Assembly: GCA_014526335.1 (NCBI GenBank)
Contig: JACTAT010000127.1
Span: 172,098 to 236,097 of the forward strand
Reading direction: 5' to 3'
DNA length: 64,000 bases
Origin: Chrysaora quinquecirrha
Lineage: Eukaryota; Cnidaria; Scyphozoa; Semaeostomeae; Pelagiidae
Of the stretch, positions 49,431 to 61,062 are shown in pieces (positions within the stretch are counted from its first letter, which is position 1; the number at the start of each line of letters is the position of its first letter). Below the pieces are notes generated by a model. The model did not search any database and was not told where the DNA came from. It saw nothing but the letters and a program-made list of their open reading frames with translations. The translations under genes and the position numbers were made by a program.

Positions 49431-50752
49431 TATCCGCGGTAGCAAACCATACGCGCTACTTTTATGGGTTTTTTATTGCTCTATTTTGGTGGTATTTTTG
49501 CTTACTACGGACTACGGTGCATGCACATAAGGGTAATTTCGCTTCAACTGGTGGTATTTTTTACTCGTGGTGAATAGGCGCACTTCTGTGTGGGGTTTGC
49601 TTGATGTGTTTGTATTTTTCGCTTAATATAAAGGGTAAGCACTAGCAGATGCACAACTGTTGTGAAAAACTACAGCAAGTAAAAAACCCACTCTAGCAGT
49701 GTGTATCAACAACAATAAAGCATAATGTTCTGATGTTCTGTAGGATTCTCATCACATCCACACATTTCATCCTTATTCAATCTGCAGCAGCGCTGCCAGT
49801 CCCGAGCTAATCGCGATTCTTTTCTGCAGTAAAATGCCAAGCCGGGCTGTCGAGCACATGAATTTTTTTGTTTCCTTATATGGCTATGAAGAGAGAGTTT
49901 AAATTAAATCTTCAATTCATTCGCTATGCGGCCATACTACCGTGTCATACTAATGAAATGCCAGGCAAAACAAGAAATACATGCAGAAAAAAGTTCATAA
50001 ACTACTGGAAGGTCTACCTACGAGACAGTTGATTAGATTACCTTTAAGACAAAAACAAATAAACTGACAAACTAGCAACAACAATTAACGAGTATAGCAT
50101 TATACTAGCACATAGGTGCATTTTAACACATGATATGGCACATTCCTGCTTTTTAGTAGGTCCATGTCTACGATAGCATCTGCAGGTTTGGCTCGATGTG
50201 GCACAATCCCGTTTGACCTCCACTTTCCATCCGATTCTGCCTGATGCGGCACACTTTTATTTTACATTTTGTCACACATTCCCATCTCCTTTAAAGTAGG
50301 ACCATGTCTGCGATAGCATCTACTGGTTTGGCTTGATTTGGTACATTCCAATCTGCCTTTCCACACTGTGTTCCTTGATGAAGCACACTGCAGTTTTACA
50401 AGATTTCCCAGCTCCATGTTCACTTTATTACCTACAGGTTTAGCTTCCCAGTGTCCATAATTCAAAGCCATGTGGGTGACATGTGCCACCTAAAGCCCGC
50501 ATCTGTTTCAAGATGGGGAAAATAAGTTTTTGGGAGTCCCAAGAAAGTTCCTTAGGTTTTCTGGTCAATTTTGCCACAGATAATTCTGCGACCCATGATG
50601 TATTTTTGTCTCATATAGACTCGATTACAGCTAATGACAATGGAGATGACGGTTAAATTGAAAGCAGACAAAAATCTTCAACAACACTCGGCTACCAGTG
50701 ACAGCAAATAACATAATATATTCTCCAATCATACTTTCTACATGTAATACTT
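49431..50752. other. Spacer below the 50.7-53.2 kb ZNF exon
   Basis: Parallel to 8521-9724, with the 140 bp duplication at about 50120-50400. No gene. Confidence 0.5.
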
Positions 50753-53214
50753 TCAGCCTTCCTTCGCATGGATTTTTCGATGCCTTTTTAAGCTACCACG
50801 CTGGTTAAATCTTCTTTCGCAAACATCACATACAAACGGTTTCTCGCCAGTATGTATGATGTCATGTTTTTTGAGAGCAGATGCCGTAATGAATCTTTTT
50901 TCACAAATAGTACATGGAAAAGGTTTTTCTTTTGTATGAATTCTTCTATGAGCTGTTAGATGAGATGATACGTTAAATCCATATCCACATATATCACAAA
51001 TAAACGGTCTTTTACCGCTGTGAATTTCCTTATGTTTATCGAGGTTAAGTGGTTCAAAAAATCCTCTTCCACAAATATCACATTTATATGATCCCCGTTT
51101 CCCATGAGTTTGTTGATGTTTTCTAAGACTCATTGATTTATTAAATCCTTTTCCACAGATGCCACATGCATAGGGTTTTTCATCTTTATGAACTCGTTTA
51201 TGGACTTTCAGGCTACTGGGCTTTCTAAATATTTTTCCGCATATATCACATTTGCATTTGCTCTCTTTGGTACGACTTCCTTGATGACTTCTGAGATCCT
51301 CCTCGGGTTGTCTGAGGCCTTGTGCTGAATCACTGCATGAATCCTTTTCAGAAAACATGTGTTGAGCATACAAACTCTCTTTTACATGACTTTGCTGCTG
51401 CTGTGTAAGCTCAGATAGTTGATTAAGCTCTTTTCCACTATACCAACTCTCTTCAGATGACATTCGTTGGTGTTTGCTGAGCTGTATGTTGCATTCGTAG
51501 AAGCTTTCTTCAGTTTGACTTTGCTGTTTTTGTGTAAAGTCCGATAAATGATTAAATGCTTTTCCATTGTTTTGACTCAGTATAGACTGTTCTGGAGGCA
51601 TTTTTGGATGTTTACGTTGGGCATCACATTCGTTTAAGCTCTTTTTAGTATGACTTTGTTGCTGCCCTGTAAGGCCAGATAGTTGATTAAATCCTTTTCC
51701 ATTGTTTTGACTCAGTATAGACTGTTCTGGAGGCATTTTTGGATGTTTACGTTGGGCATCACATTCGTTTAAGCTCTTTTTAGTATGACTTTGTTGCTGC
51801 CCTGTAAGGCCAGATAGTTGATTAAATCCTTTTCCATTGTTTTGACTCAGTATAGACTGTTCTGGAGGCATTTTGGATGTTTACGTTGGGCATCACATTC
51901 GTTTAAGCTCTTTTAGTATGACTTTGTTGCTGCCCTGTAAGGCCAGATAGTTGATTAAATCCTTTTCCATTGTTTTGACTCAGTATAGACTGTTCTGGAG
52001 GCATTTTGGATGTTTACGTTGGGCATCACATTCGTTTAAGCTCTTTTTAGTATGACTTTGTTGCTGCCCTGTAAGGCCAGATAGTTGATTAAATCCTTTT
52101 CCATTGTTTTGACTCAGTATAGACTGTTCTGGAGGCATTTTTGGACGTTTATCGAGTTGGGCATCACATTTGTTCAAGCTCTCTTTAGCATGACTTTGTT
52201 CCTGCCAAAGATCAGATAGCTGATTAAATCCTTTTACGTTGCTTTGACTCCCTTCAGAAGACATTTCTTGATCTCTTTCAATACAAACAGGCCAGGTAAC
52301 GCATTGGCTTTTTCTGGCATGACTTTCTCGATGTCCTGTAGGACCAGACAGTTGACAAAATCCTTTTCTACTACATGACAGTTCTTCAGAAGGCATTTCT
52401 TGCTGTTCTTTAAGTCCTGGTCGTTTATTACGATATTCGCCTAATTTCTTAACAGAATGAGTTCTTTCATGTACATTAAGAGCACTTGAGTCATTAAAAC
52501 GTTTTCCACAAAATTTACATTCAAATGGTTTCTCCCCCGTATGAATCCTACGATGTCTTTTTAGATCACTTGATGAAACAAACCGTTTCCCACAAATCTC
52601 ACATCCATTATGTTTCTCTCCTGTATGGAACCGCATGTGTACTTTAAGACCACTCTTTTGCTTAAATCGTTTCCCACAAACATTACATTGATATGGTCTC
52701 TCAATTGTATGAATTTTCTTATGTTCCTTTAGTTGGCCTGACGCACTAAATCTCTTGTAGCAGACGTCACATTCATACAACTCAACTCCTCTATGATTTT
52801 GCTGGTGTGATTCAAGGTTATTTAACCTTCTGAACCCAATTCCACAAATACCACAGAAATATGGCATCCTTTCTGCATGAGCTTGTTTATGCTTCCGAAG
52901 ATAACTTTTCTTATGAAAATGTTTTCCACATTTATCACACGTATTTGCTTTTTCCCTCGCATGTATCTGTTGATGCCTTTCCAAACTTGTTCTCGCACTC
53001 AGTCGTTTCCCACAAACATTGCACAACCAATCTTTGATACTTTTAGGCCTTCCAGTTATATTTGATTCACGAGTTTTCAATTCACCATTTCCTTGTATCG
53101 TGATGTCATCTACCATGTCAATACATTTGTTTCTACTTCCACAGCAGTTTAAATGGGACGAAAAAACACTGGCTTCAAAATGTCTCCCACAGTTTTTACA
53201 TCGCTTTGTTTGAC
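50753..53214 (-). CDS. Older copy of the 13-finger ZNF exon, with frameshifts in the linker
   Basis: Phase-1 acceptor at 53215. The leading finger KRCKNCGRHFEASVF...HLNCC is intact (CxxC...HxxxC), unlike in units 1 and 2. Seven C2H2 fingers follow, then the repetitive linker, then six fingers ending at 50753. The frame breaks at 52004-52007 and stops at 51980; a second frame from 51871 carries the remainder to the end. Three separate T-runs in this linker (52004, 51911, 51871) have four Ts where sister repeats have five, and together they restore frame. This may be real or may be a consensus error in a tandem repeat of 135 bp. Contact residues differ from units 1 and 2 in fingers 1, 3, 4, 8 and 11. 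Confidence 0.75.
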
Positions 53215-54120
53215 CTGGTGGAAAAGAGAAATCATTTTAGCTATAAAAAGCAGCTGCAACGATCTTAAAACTCGTGGTTTGACATAGCAGAAGAAACAGT
53301 GTTGTATGCTACAGAACTTGAAGGCTATTAAAACATAAGGAAGAATTTATGCCATGAGGTATTATAGTACAAACGTTGATGGAAAACAGAATGAGTTTGT
53401 CTGATACCAATTGAAGAAAATTTTTCACGCTTTGGGCTTACTTAGTGCCAAGGAAAAAGCTCAATTATTGTGTGTAATTTAGCAAACATAAAGGACCGAA
53501 ACATTGAATTCAATTTCATATTCATTGTGCTCGATTAGCTAAGCTTTTAAACATTGGATAATACTTTGCTTACATGAGGATGCAGTCATTTTAGGGGCAA
53601 GATTAGTTGGAGAAGATGCCCCCAAAAAACCATGACAGAAGTAGAAGTATCAAGAAAACAGCAGAACAATTAAAAAGTAAGATGCTGCATTTGAAATTGG
53701 TTCTACTTTAACGGCCCACGTGTTTGACTTTTGTTAAGAAAATGACCATGGTGGTCATATTCAGCTAACTTGGTTGTTGTTCTAACAAATGAAGTAACAA
53801 TAGCGACTACAACAGAATATGTTGGCAAGAATTTATTTTCTAGTCGATGGCATTGCCCTTAAGAGAAAATATGACAAAATCGGCAATGAAAGTTTCAGCA
53901 AGACTGGAGATGGGTCAACATGACAAAAATTGCTGCACAATTCGTCTAACTGATTTATTCTATCGAACAAAAATTGTTTCTGCTGTAATTCTAATTAACT
54001 AAATTTCGGTCAAATGAACAAAAGATCTCAACCCTTTTTGGTTAGCAAAACATATCTACAGACATAATGTTGGGAAAAAATGTATGAACTTTTCCATTTT
54101 CACAACTCTTATGAATTTAC
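53215..54120. other. Intron or spacer upstream of the 50.7-53.2 kb exon
   Basis: Parallel to 12073-12947 and 17669-18547, with a few insertions (for example near 53735 and 53815). No exon found. Confidence 0.5.
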
Positions 54121-54129
54121 TCCTTCATG

Positions 54130-54497
54130 AGATTTTTTATGTGATTTAAAAGTATCTGATTTAAAAGTACGCTTTTCCACCGATTTCAAACTCCTGTGAG
54201 CTTTCTCCTTCATAAATGTTTTTGTAATTCAAAAGAATCTGATCTTATTAATACTTCTGAATGATTTTCACGCTCCTGTCAATTTACTTCTTCATGAGAT
54301 TCTATATGTAGCTTAAAAGTATCTGATCTTTTAAACCTTTTTCCACCGATTTCGCACTCCTGTGAGCTTTCTCCGTCATAATTTTTTTTCTGTTGTCTAA
54401 GAGCACCAATCATATAAATACTCTTTAACCATTTTCAAGCTTCTATGAAGTTACTCCTTTGTGAAATTTTTTATGTAGCTTAAAAGTATCTGATCTT
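54130..54497 (-). pseudogene. Decayed fingers below the 54.5 kb ZNF exon
   Basis: Minus-strand text such as KRSDTFKLHKKFHKGV and KRFKRSDTFKLHIESHEE remains after the stop. Frames change repeatedly, and one zinc Cys is Gly (CEIGGKRF). Relatives lie at 18480-18725 and 19310-19725. Confidence 0.6.
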
Positions 54498-55201
54498 TTA
54501 AATCTCACATTCGCATACTACCTCTCTAGAATGACTTTTTCTATGTCTTTTTAAAGTAAATTGTCTAGAAAAACGTTTTTCGCAGATATCACATTTGTAT
54601 AGTCTCTCTCCAGTATGGATTCGCGTGTGCATTTTAAGACTAGATAGTTCAGTAAACACTTTTCCACATAAATCACACAGATAAGGGCTTTCACCAGAGT
54701 GAATTCGCTGATGTCTTTTATGATGATCTGATCTATTGAATCTTTTTCCACAAGTATCACAGACATATGGCTTCTCTTCCGTGTGAATTCGTTCATGTCT
54801 TTTAAGATGAGATTGTTTATTAAATTTCATTTCACATTTTAAACACTCATACGGCCTCTCTCCTGTATGAATTCGTTCGTGTATTTTCACATCACGCGGT
54901 CTGAAAAATCCCTTTCGACATGTACCACATTTATGTGGCCTAGTTCTTGTACTTGTACAAACTAACTGATGAATTTTCGAACTACGGCAGGTACTATATC
55001 TTTTCCCACATATATCACACAAATTACCTTCAATCTTCTCATACTTTTCAGCAATGCTTGATTTCACAAATTTCATTTCAGTTGTCTCCTTTCCATTTTG
55101 GATTTCCGTATCTCCGTTTTTGCCTTCACAATTCTTCACATGAGATGGAAGTACGTTCACATCAAAATCTATGTTACACCAGTCACATTGCTTCACTTGA
55201 C
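54498..55201 (-). CDS. C2H2 ZNF terminal exon with leading CCHC finger
   Basis: Phase-1 acceptor GTCTTTCTAG at 55202. It encodes a CCHC-like finger (CDWCNIDFDVNVLPSHVKNC), a Glu/Lys-rich spacer, a finger ending in Cys (CDICGKRYSTCRSSKIHQLVC), then five canonical fingers (CGTCRKGFFRPRDVKIH, CLKCEMKFNKQSHLKRH, CDTCGKRFNRSDHHKRH, CDLCGKVFTELSSLKMH, CDICEKRFSRQFTLKRH). In the third canonical finger the usual core Leu is His (SDHHKRH). The stop at 54498 truncates what was a next finger (CECEI, then decayed text). The leading finger is the same type as at 53.2 kb, showing common origin. The upstream acidic exons at 59.0-63.7 kb are phase-compatible partners. Confidence 0.82.
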
Positions 55202-55797
55202 CTAGAAAGACGAAAGAGTGCTGTTACACTAAATGAAATAGATTAAAGTCTTGCATAATATGTATTTGTAGTAGTATCGAGGCAAAATTTGGCGCCAGTT
55301 AAATCTTTGAAGCCATCCTATTTTAAAAACGCACATACGCCATTTACTCAAAAAAAAACAAAGTTTAAGCAAGTTATTAACTACTTTGCTCTGTGCATAG
55401 CAAACCAAGAGGCGTAATTAGCTAGAATCAGAATTTTTCAGACATGGTTTGGACTTTGGAGCGAGAAAATTTCGAATCCTTAGAGAAATGAATGATTTCA
55501 TTTTTATGTTTGAAGAATTCAAACATTATGCAGGGGTTTTCGGCAAACCGGATGAAATACACCTAGATAGATAGGAATCAGGAATGTTGTAACAATAAGA
55601 TCGGAATTTCTATTCTCTGTGCACAGAATTTAAACAATCATTGAGTTAATTGATTATTTTAATTGCAATTCAAATGCATACAATCAAAACAATGGAAGAG
55701 GTTGTTCTGAGTCTTCGAAATTTGGCATGAGTTTGAACAACAAACTCATCAGGAAGCCATTAGCCAGCAGGCGCTAAAATCTGGAACAAACAAAAAG
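55202..55797. other. Intron, nothing recognised
   Basis: No exon or repeat recognised. Confidence 0.4.
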
Positions 55798-56120
55798 CTG
55801 GGAACTCGTGGAATGAGTGGGAATAAACGGAACTGAATGGAATCATTGTAACATGCTGAAACGAAGTGGGAATAACTTGGAATCGGAGGGAACAACTGGG
55901 ACGAAGTGGAAATCGGCGGGAATAAATGAGAACGAGAGGGGTCAAGGTGGAACATACAGGGAAACACTGAAGAAGATGAAGGAACAACTCGGAAAAAAGG
56001 AAATTACCACAAACAAGCGAGAGCAAATTTAAACTAAATAGGGATCAATGATGATTGCGGGGGAAAGCAGGAACAAAGCCTGAAACAGTAAGAATCACAG
56101 GGAACAATTGTGGAGATTGT
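55798..56120 (+). repeat. Degenerate GGAAY pentamer-rich tract
   Basis: The plus strand is dense in GGAAT, GGAAC and GGGAA steps (for example GGGAATAAACGGAACTGAAT near 55830) over about 300 bp, with no exact period. No gene. Confidence 0.6.
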
Positions 56121-58680
56121 GGAGATTGCACTGCAAGCTGCAAGCTAATAGGCTTATCTCGGGCTGATCTGAGCTGATCTCATTCTTCAAACATGGCTAA
56201 TGGGTACCTTTAATTTGATAATATAATAGTTTTTGATCAGCGCAAAACTTCAGAATTCCAAAAAAAACAACGGCAAACATTTTTGGGCATACTTAAAAGC
56301 TTTTAAGTCCCAAACAGAAGAAAATCAACCTAATTAGCACTCTTGTTAATAAGGGCACTTACGATTTGCTCAAAAACTCGGCTTGATTCGGAATTGGACA
56401 GAATAAGGTCTATTCTTATTGAAAACAGCTATCCTGAGGACGTTATTTCGGATTGTTTCCGCCAGAAGATCGCAATTTTTTTCGGCCGATAAAAACTGTG
56501 GTCCACAAAATCGCCCTGTTTATATAAAAATGCCGTGGCTTGGCAATGTTTCCTAGCGATTCGAAGATCAGATTAAAAAGACAATTACTGCTTCCACTCC
56601 TAGTTTTTAACACTCGGGAAGTCCAGTCATCCATTCAAAAGGATTTCGTGCCTACCACGCAGAAAACTTTTTTTATTTACGAATTTTCGTGCCGGTGTGC
56701 AAGATTCCCCATTACCATTTCCTGGAAGATCAGTGACCTATAATCTAAACAGCTATGAATAAATAGTCACACAGTATTTTCAATCAAATTGTCAATCAAT
56801 CAGATTGCTGAGTGACTCCAAATCGCTCTCCATATCTTAAACCGTTTGAAAGTGAGAAGAATTTGATGATAATGGATTCAGCCAGATTTTTCCAGTCATC
56901 CTTTGCTAGCATCTCTCAATGCCCAAAGCAAGTATAACTATCTCTACTTCTCTTGCAGTGATGGCTCTTCTGGCTTTCACTATTAATGACTTTCTGACAG
57001 CCGACTTTCTACGATCTCTTTCTAGAGGCATAATTAAATTTTTTTACAGATATCATGCATTTGCTGACTTCTTGAATGCGAATTTACGCTTCAGATAATC
57101 TGATATATTAAAATCTTCATTAAGCAGCAATGCACGTACAAGGTTGAGGGCTTTTGCACAAAAAAATTTCAAAAAAGCCACAGAGTTCACTGGAGTTTTA
57201 TGGTACTTTAAACACTTGGTTGTTAAAAAACAAGCACAGATTAAATGTTTTCATAGTTTGCAACTTTCATATAAGCCAGCATAGTTGGCACTAGCGCAGT
57301 TTTGACAAATGTATTTTGTTGACAATAAAATAGGTAAAGAAAGCAGCCCGGTTGTATGTCACATAATTGTTGAACCTTTGATGGGCATATAACTTGATGA
57401 TGAAGAGTATAACCAGAAGCTTAAACATATTGATCATAAACCAAGCGAAAGATTGTTTGTTATTTACTACATATTCGACTGTACTTTCCAACAGTAAACT
57501 GTTACTCTGATGTGTCAGTGTTTTCAAATAATTGCTCAGTTACAGATTCTTTACACATCCTCAGAAATTGGCAATACCAGCAGCAAGCGTTAAATGCATT
57601 TGCACAACAGATCTCTCATTCGTTTTTAGCTCATGAAGTTTGCAATGAGCTTCTTAAATTCGGCGGATAGCCCAAATAGTTTTCTCAGACAAAGGTGTTA
57701 GTAACTAAAGAGCGTTAATTTTTAGAAGCTATAAAACAAACAGAAATAAATAATAAACAACGCTGAAACAAGTAGAGCAGAAATCAAAACTGATATAAAA
57801 CATATTAATCCCACAGAAAACCAGCTTAACCCACAGCAAACAAAAAATCATCTGTCTTTGGCATGATCAAAGTCTTATTTCTTTATCAAAAGTTCTTCTG
57901 TTTCACCCCTTGATCCCTCCTGTTTCACCCCTAGACCAAGCCCCTAGATACCCGCCAATAGTTCTGAAATCATAGAAACATGTATAACAATTAACACAGC
58001 TCTTGTGAATACACAGTATTCAATAACCAAAGTTAATATACCCCGCATCTAACGTACAGCACAATTCTCTCTGCGAAGCCTTAAAGAAGCCTACTACTGT
58101 ATGATGCAGAATAAATGGCTTCCTTCGTAACATTTCACTATTTGACACTTGGTTTCCTCGATGTCATTTTCGGGAAAACGGAAAGAACTCTGTATATTTA
58201 ATGTGTTCAGTGTGTTGTCCTCCAAAACTAGAGTAATTTTCGATTTCTGAAAACAAAACATTGAAGAAAGCGACTAGGTTCCCATGTGAACTGGAAAATC
58301 AGTGCACATGTTATGTTCTGTTCCAATGTGAAACATCTCTCTTTGTGTTGGAGGCTCTCCTATCAATAAACTGCAACAGAAACGGAACGAAGCAATCTCA
58401 CACCTGTTTTCATAGGGTATACAGTAAGTGCTCAATCCCCAAAGGAAATTTGAGAACATTCCTAACCAAGAGACTTTATGCAATTTTGATCGTTCGAAGC
58501 TAAGAATAACTGGTTTTCGTTAGGTTGTCCTTACTTTAGCTGTTGGGTTGATCTAGATTTAGGTTAGTCAACTGGTTCTAGATTGTTCAGAGTAGGTTCA
58601 GTATGGTCCTGCTGGTTTCAGCTTGGTCAAATTAAAAAATTGCGAAGAACGCAGAAACATCTCTGAACATACTTACCAGA
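56121..58680. other. Intron or intergenic, no gene seen
   Basis: No family exon or element recognised on either strand. Short open frames lack splice context and family similarity. Confidence 0.4.
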
Positions 58681-58863
58681 TTTTTTCGTCTGATATTCTT
58701 CAGGGTATAAATGTCAGAAATAGACCGAAACAAATGGCTAGGCCAATTTGGCTTCACTTTGATCGGTGCAATTCGATCCGCATCTGGGTATAAATTCCGC
58801 CTTAGTCATTTGTTTCGGTCTGTTTCTGACTTTTATACTCTGGGGAGTTTCAGTCGAAAAAAG
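58681..58863. mobile_element. Palindromic MITE, full-length hairpin
   Basis: The left arm TTTTTTCGTCTGATATTCTT and following TATAAATGTCAGAAATAGACC, and the right arm CATTTGTTTCGG...CAGTCGAAAAAA, are inverted copies of about 70 bp. The centre carries GGTGCAATTCGATCCGCATC, shared with 387-490 and 60572-60672. Confidence 0.75.
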
Positions 58864-58963
58864 TATGTCAAGAGATGTTTCCGATGTTTTCCCTATTTTG
58901 AAATTTTGTACCACTCAAAAACAAAACCAATTACAGCAGAATGAATCATCATTTAATACTCAC

Positions 58964-59266
58964 GTGAATTCTTATCTTCAACAAGCGCTTCTGCATTACA
59001 AGATGAATCATTTCTCAGCACGTTGGATTCTCTGTTTTCAGAATTCTCAGAAACATCTTCAGTAGTCTTCCTAAATACTGGCGCTGTGGTATCGTCGGCA
59101 CACACAGTTAGTTCCGCATGAGTAACTGATTCTTCAATTACAAAGCCTTTTTCAAGAGAAGCTCTAGGTCCTGACTCATTTTTGTAATCATCTATAAAGT
59201 TTTCTAAGACAATAGACTCTTCCACTAAGCTGCCACTGTGATTAGAATCTCTGCTCTCTTTACAAG
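58964..59266 (-). CDS. Acidic exon, right-end gene (a)
   Basis: 303 bp, acceptor TTTTACATTGCAG, donor C|GTGAGT, phase 1-1. It encodes CKESRDSNHSGSLVEESIV, then a GPRASLEKGF segment and a C-terminal ENRESNVLRNDSS...EDKNS. The shared opening (C.E.RD.NHS) and PRASL link it to the acidic exons of the left part. It is the nearest upstream exon for the 54.5 kb fingers. Confidence 0.65.
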
Positions 59267-59384
59267 CTGCAATGTAAAAAACAAATTTCTTAGAACATGT
59301 TTATTTTAAAAATCAGGGACTCCGGCCTCAGTGATTTTTTGACTGCTCTTTTTTTGTTTGTTACCTAAAAAGTTTCAATGGTGA

Positions 59385-59812
59385 AGGTGAAGGTGACATG
59401 GTGTTTGAGCGCCAGTCGCTAGGTTCTCAGTAGTAGGTTAACTAAGCAAGATATCGACCCTGGTTGTGACTGTGATCGTAGAGTGAGTGGTCAAGCTTCT
59501 CAGTCAGTTCTCGTTGGACAGCTGAAGTTAAGCTTGGTCGTTTTAGGTCAGCATCTGGATGGGTTACTTTCCAGATGGATGACTAAACAACTCACTCTGC
59601 TGTCCTTCGAAAGGGATGTTAAACTAGGGGTCCCATGCCTGGATGCAGCATGCATAGTAGGCATAAATTTGCTGATAAGACTAGATATAACAGCCTTCTC
59701 AAAATAAAGTAACACCAACAACAACGACGCTACCGTGGCTGGGCTCGAACCCTGACCACACTGAGCTCTTGAAACCACGAGTCAGCTGGATTATACCACA
59801 ATGACACAATAC
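59385..59812. repeat. tRNA-type SINE interrupted by a 5S-like SINE
   Basis: The outer element (59385-59470 and 59735-59812) matches 20573-20712 and carries a minus-strand B-box GGGTTCGAGCCC. The inner element (about 59474-59732) has AGCTGAAGTTAAGC, GGTC...TTTTAGGTCAG and CATCTGGATGGGTTACTTTCC, which follow the 3-prime half of 5S rRNA (AAGCTAAGC...GGTTAGTACTTGGATGGGAGACC). It ends in a (CAA)n-like tail. 5S-derived SINEs are known in animals as SINE3. The assignment here is by eye. Confidence 0.6.
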
Positions 59813-60212
59813 CTTCAATTTCAGAACAATAAGAATATTTTTATTTTCCAAAACATGTTTCAGACATTCACTGTTATCAGTTAAATCATTACTTAAATTG
59901 AAAGCTGTCATCTTTGTTTATAAAATCATGCTCTGCTTTTGAGACACTACTTGGTTAATAGCCCAAATATAAAAGCAAGCTGGGATAAGAGGCTTGGACT
60001 GTTTGACTTGAAGGGGTGATCAGCGATTTCATATTTCTCGCAGATCTTTGGTTTTGCGGAATTGTCTTCAGCTCTATTATCATACAGTCCTGCCTCTAGT
60101 CTCCTCAACAGTTATTTGCAACTTGTGGAAAAATCTACCCTACTGTTTGTAATTCAAGAAAAATATAGTATTTCTGACACATAGACCAAGGTAATACAAA
60201 GTTTCAATGCCC

Positions 60213-60346
60213 AGCGGGTATTGATGAGTTGTACTCTCCTCTGTCTCTATTGCAACACAGTCGTGAGCTATTGAATCTTCTGCTTGGAGAAGTGGCTACT
60301 TGATCACCAATGGAATCTTAGTTAGGATCTCTGCAGTCTGTAGAAG
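60213..60346 (-). pseudogene. Decayed acidic exon
   Basis: The acceptor TTATTACACAG is intact and the opening reads STDCRDPN before TAA at codon 10. The rest has no clear frame and no donor was found. It is probably a dead copy in the acidic-exon array. Confidence 0.45.
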
Positions 60347-60571
60347 CTGTGTAATAAAAACTTCACACAATGGTTCGTTACTACCAATTTCCAAAATTGT
60401 GATAAAAGGCGGAAACAATTATGACTAACTTCGGACAGCCGGTTTTTGTAGACACTATATACGAGTTCGTTTTCTCACATGGACTCTTCAACAAATTCTA
60501 TTGGCTACCCTGCTGTGTTCCGTAAGCTGATTAGTGTTTTAAACACAAAACAAATCAAGATTATTTTTCTA

Positions 60572-60672
60572 ATTGGTGCATTTCGAACCGCATCAGGCTT
60601 TATATTCTACCTTGACCAATTGATTCAGTTATTTCTGATGTTATATACTCTGAGGAGTGTCCGGTGAAAAAA
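60572..60672 (+). repeat. MITE fragment (family of 58681-58863)
   Basis: ATTGGTGCATTTCGAACCGC to CCGGTGAAAAAACG matches the right half of the palindromic MITE at moderate identity. Confidence 0.55.
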
Positions 60673-60954
60673 CGTTTTTTAAGTAGTCCAAAGATGCTTC
60701 CGCTTTTTATCACAATTTTGAGTTAGATACGAATCAAAGACAACCAATACATGAATGCTGCTTTTTATGATGGGCTAATGAAAAGCTTAATACACATTAT
60801 AATGCCACTGTAATGTGCCTGCCTACCACGTACTTTGGTATTTATCTCACCATCGCAATTTTCCCCCGATCCATAAAAAAAAACAAAAATACCCTGCCCA
60901 TAACGTACATTGCCTATAACGTAGAAATTAATGAGGTCAAGGTGTTTTACTTAC

Positions 60955-61062
60955 ATATGGTGCCTAACATAACATTGTCACGAACAACAAAATCTTCCAC
61001 AGAACAAAAAGTGTTAGTCATCGAGCATTGAATTCCACGAGAATCTCTGCTCATTTTCCCAG
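60955..61062 (-). CDS. Short acidic-array exon, right-end gene (b)
   Basis: 108 bp, acceptor TTCTGTTGCAG, donor T|GTAAGT, phase 1-1. It encodes GKMSRDSRGIQCSMTNTF then CSVEDFVVRDNVMLGTI. The opening matches the array, but the exon is much shorter and less acidic. Confidence 0.5.

Noticed and set aside
59474..59732. 5S rRNA gene
   Set aside because: Only the 3-prime half is similar, it is diverged, and it is followed by a SINE body and tail.
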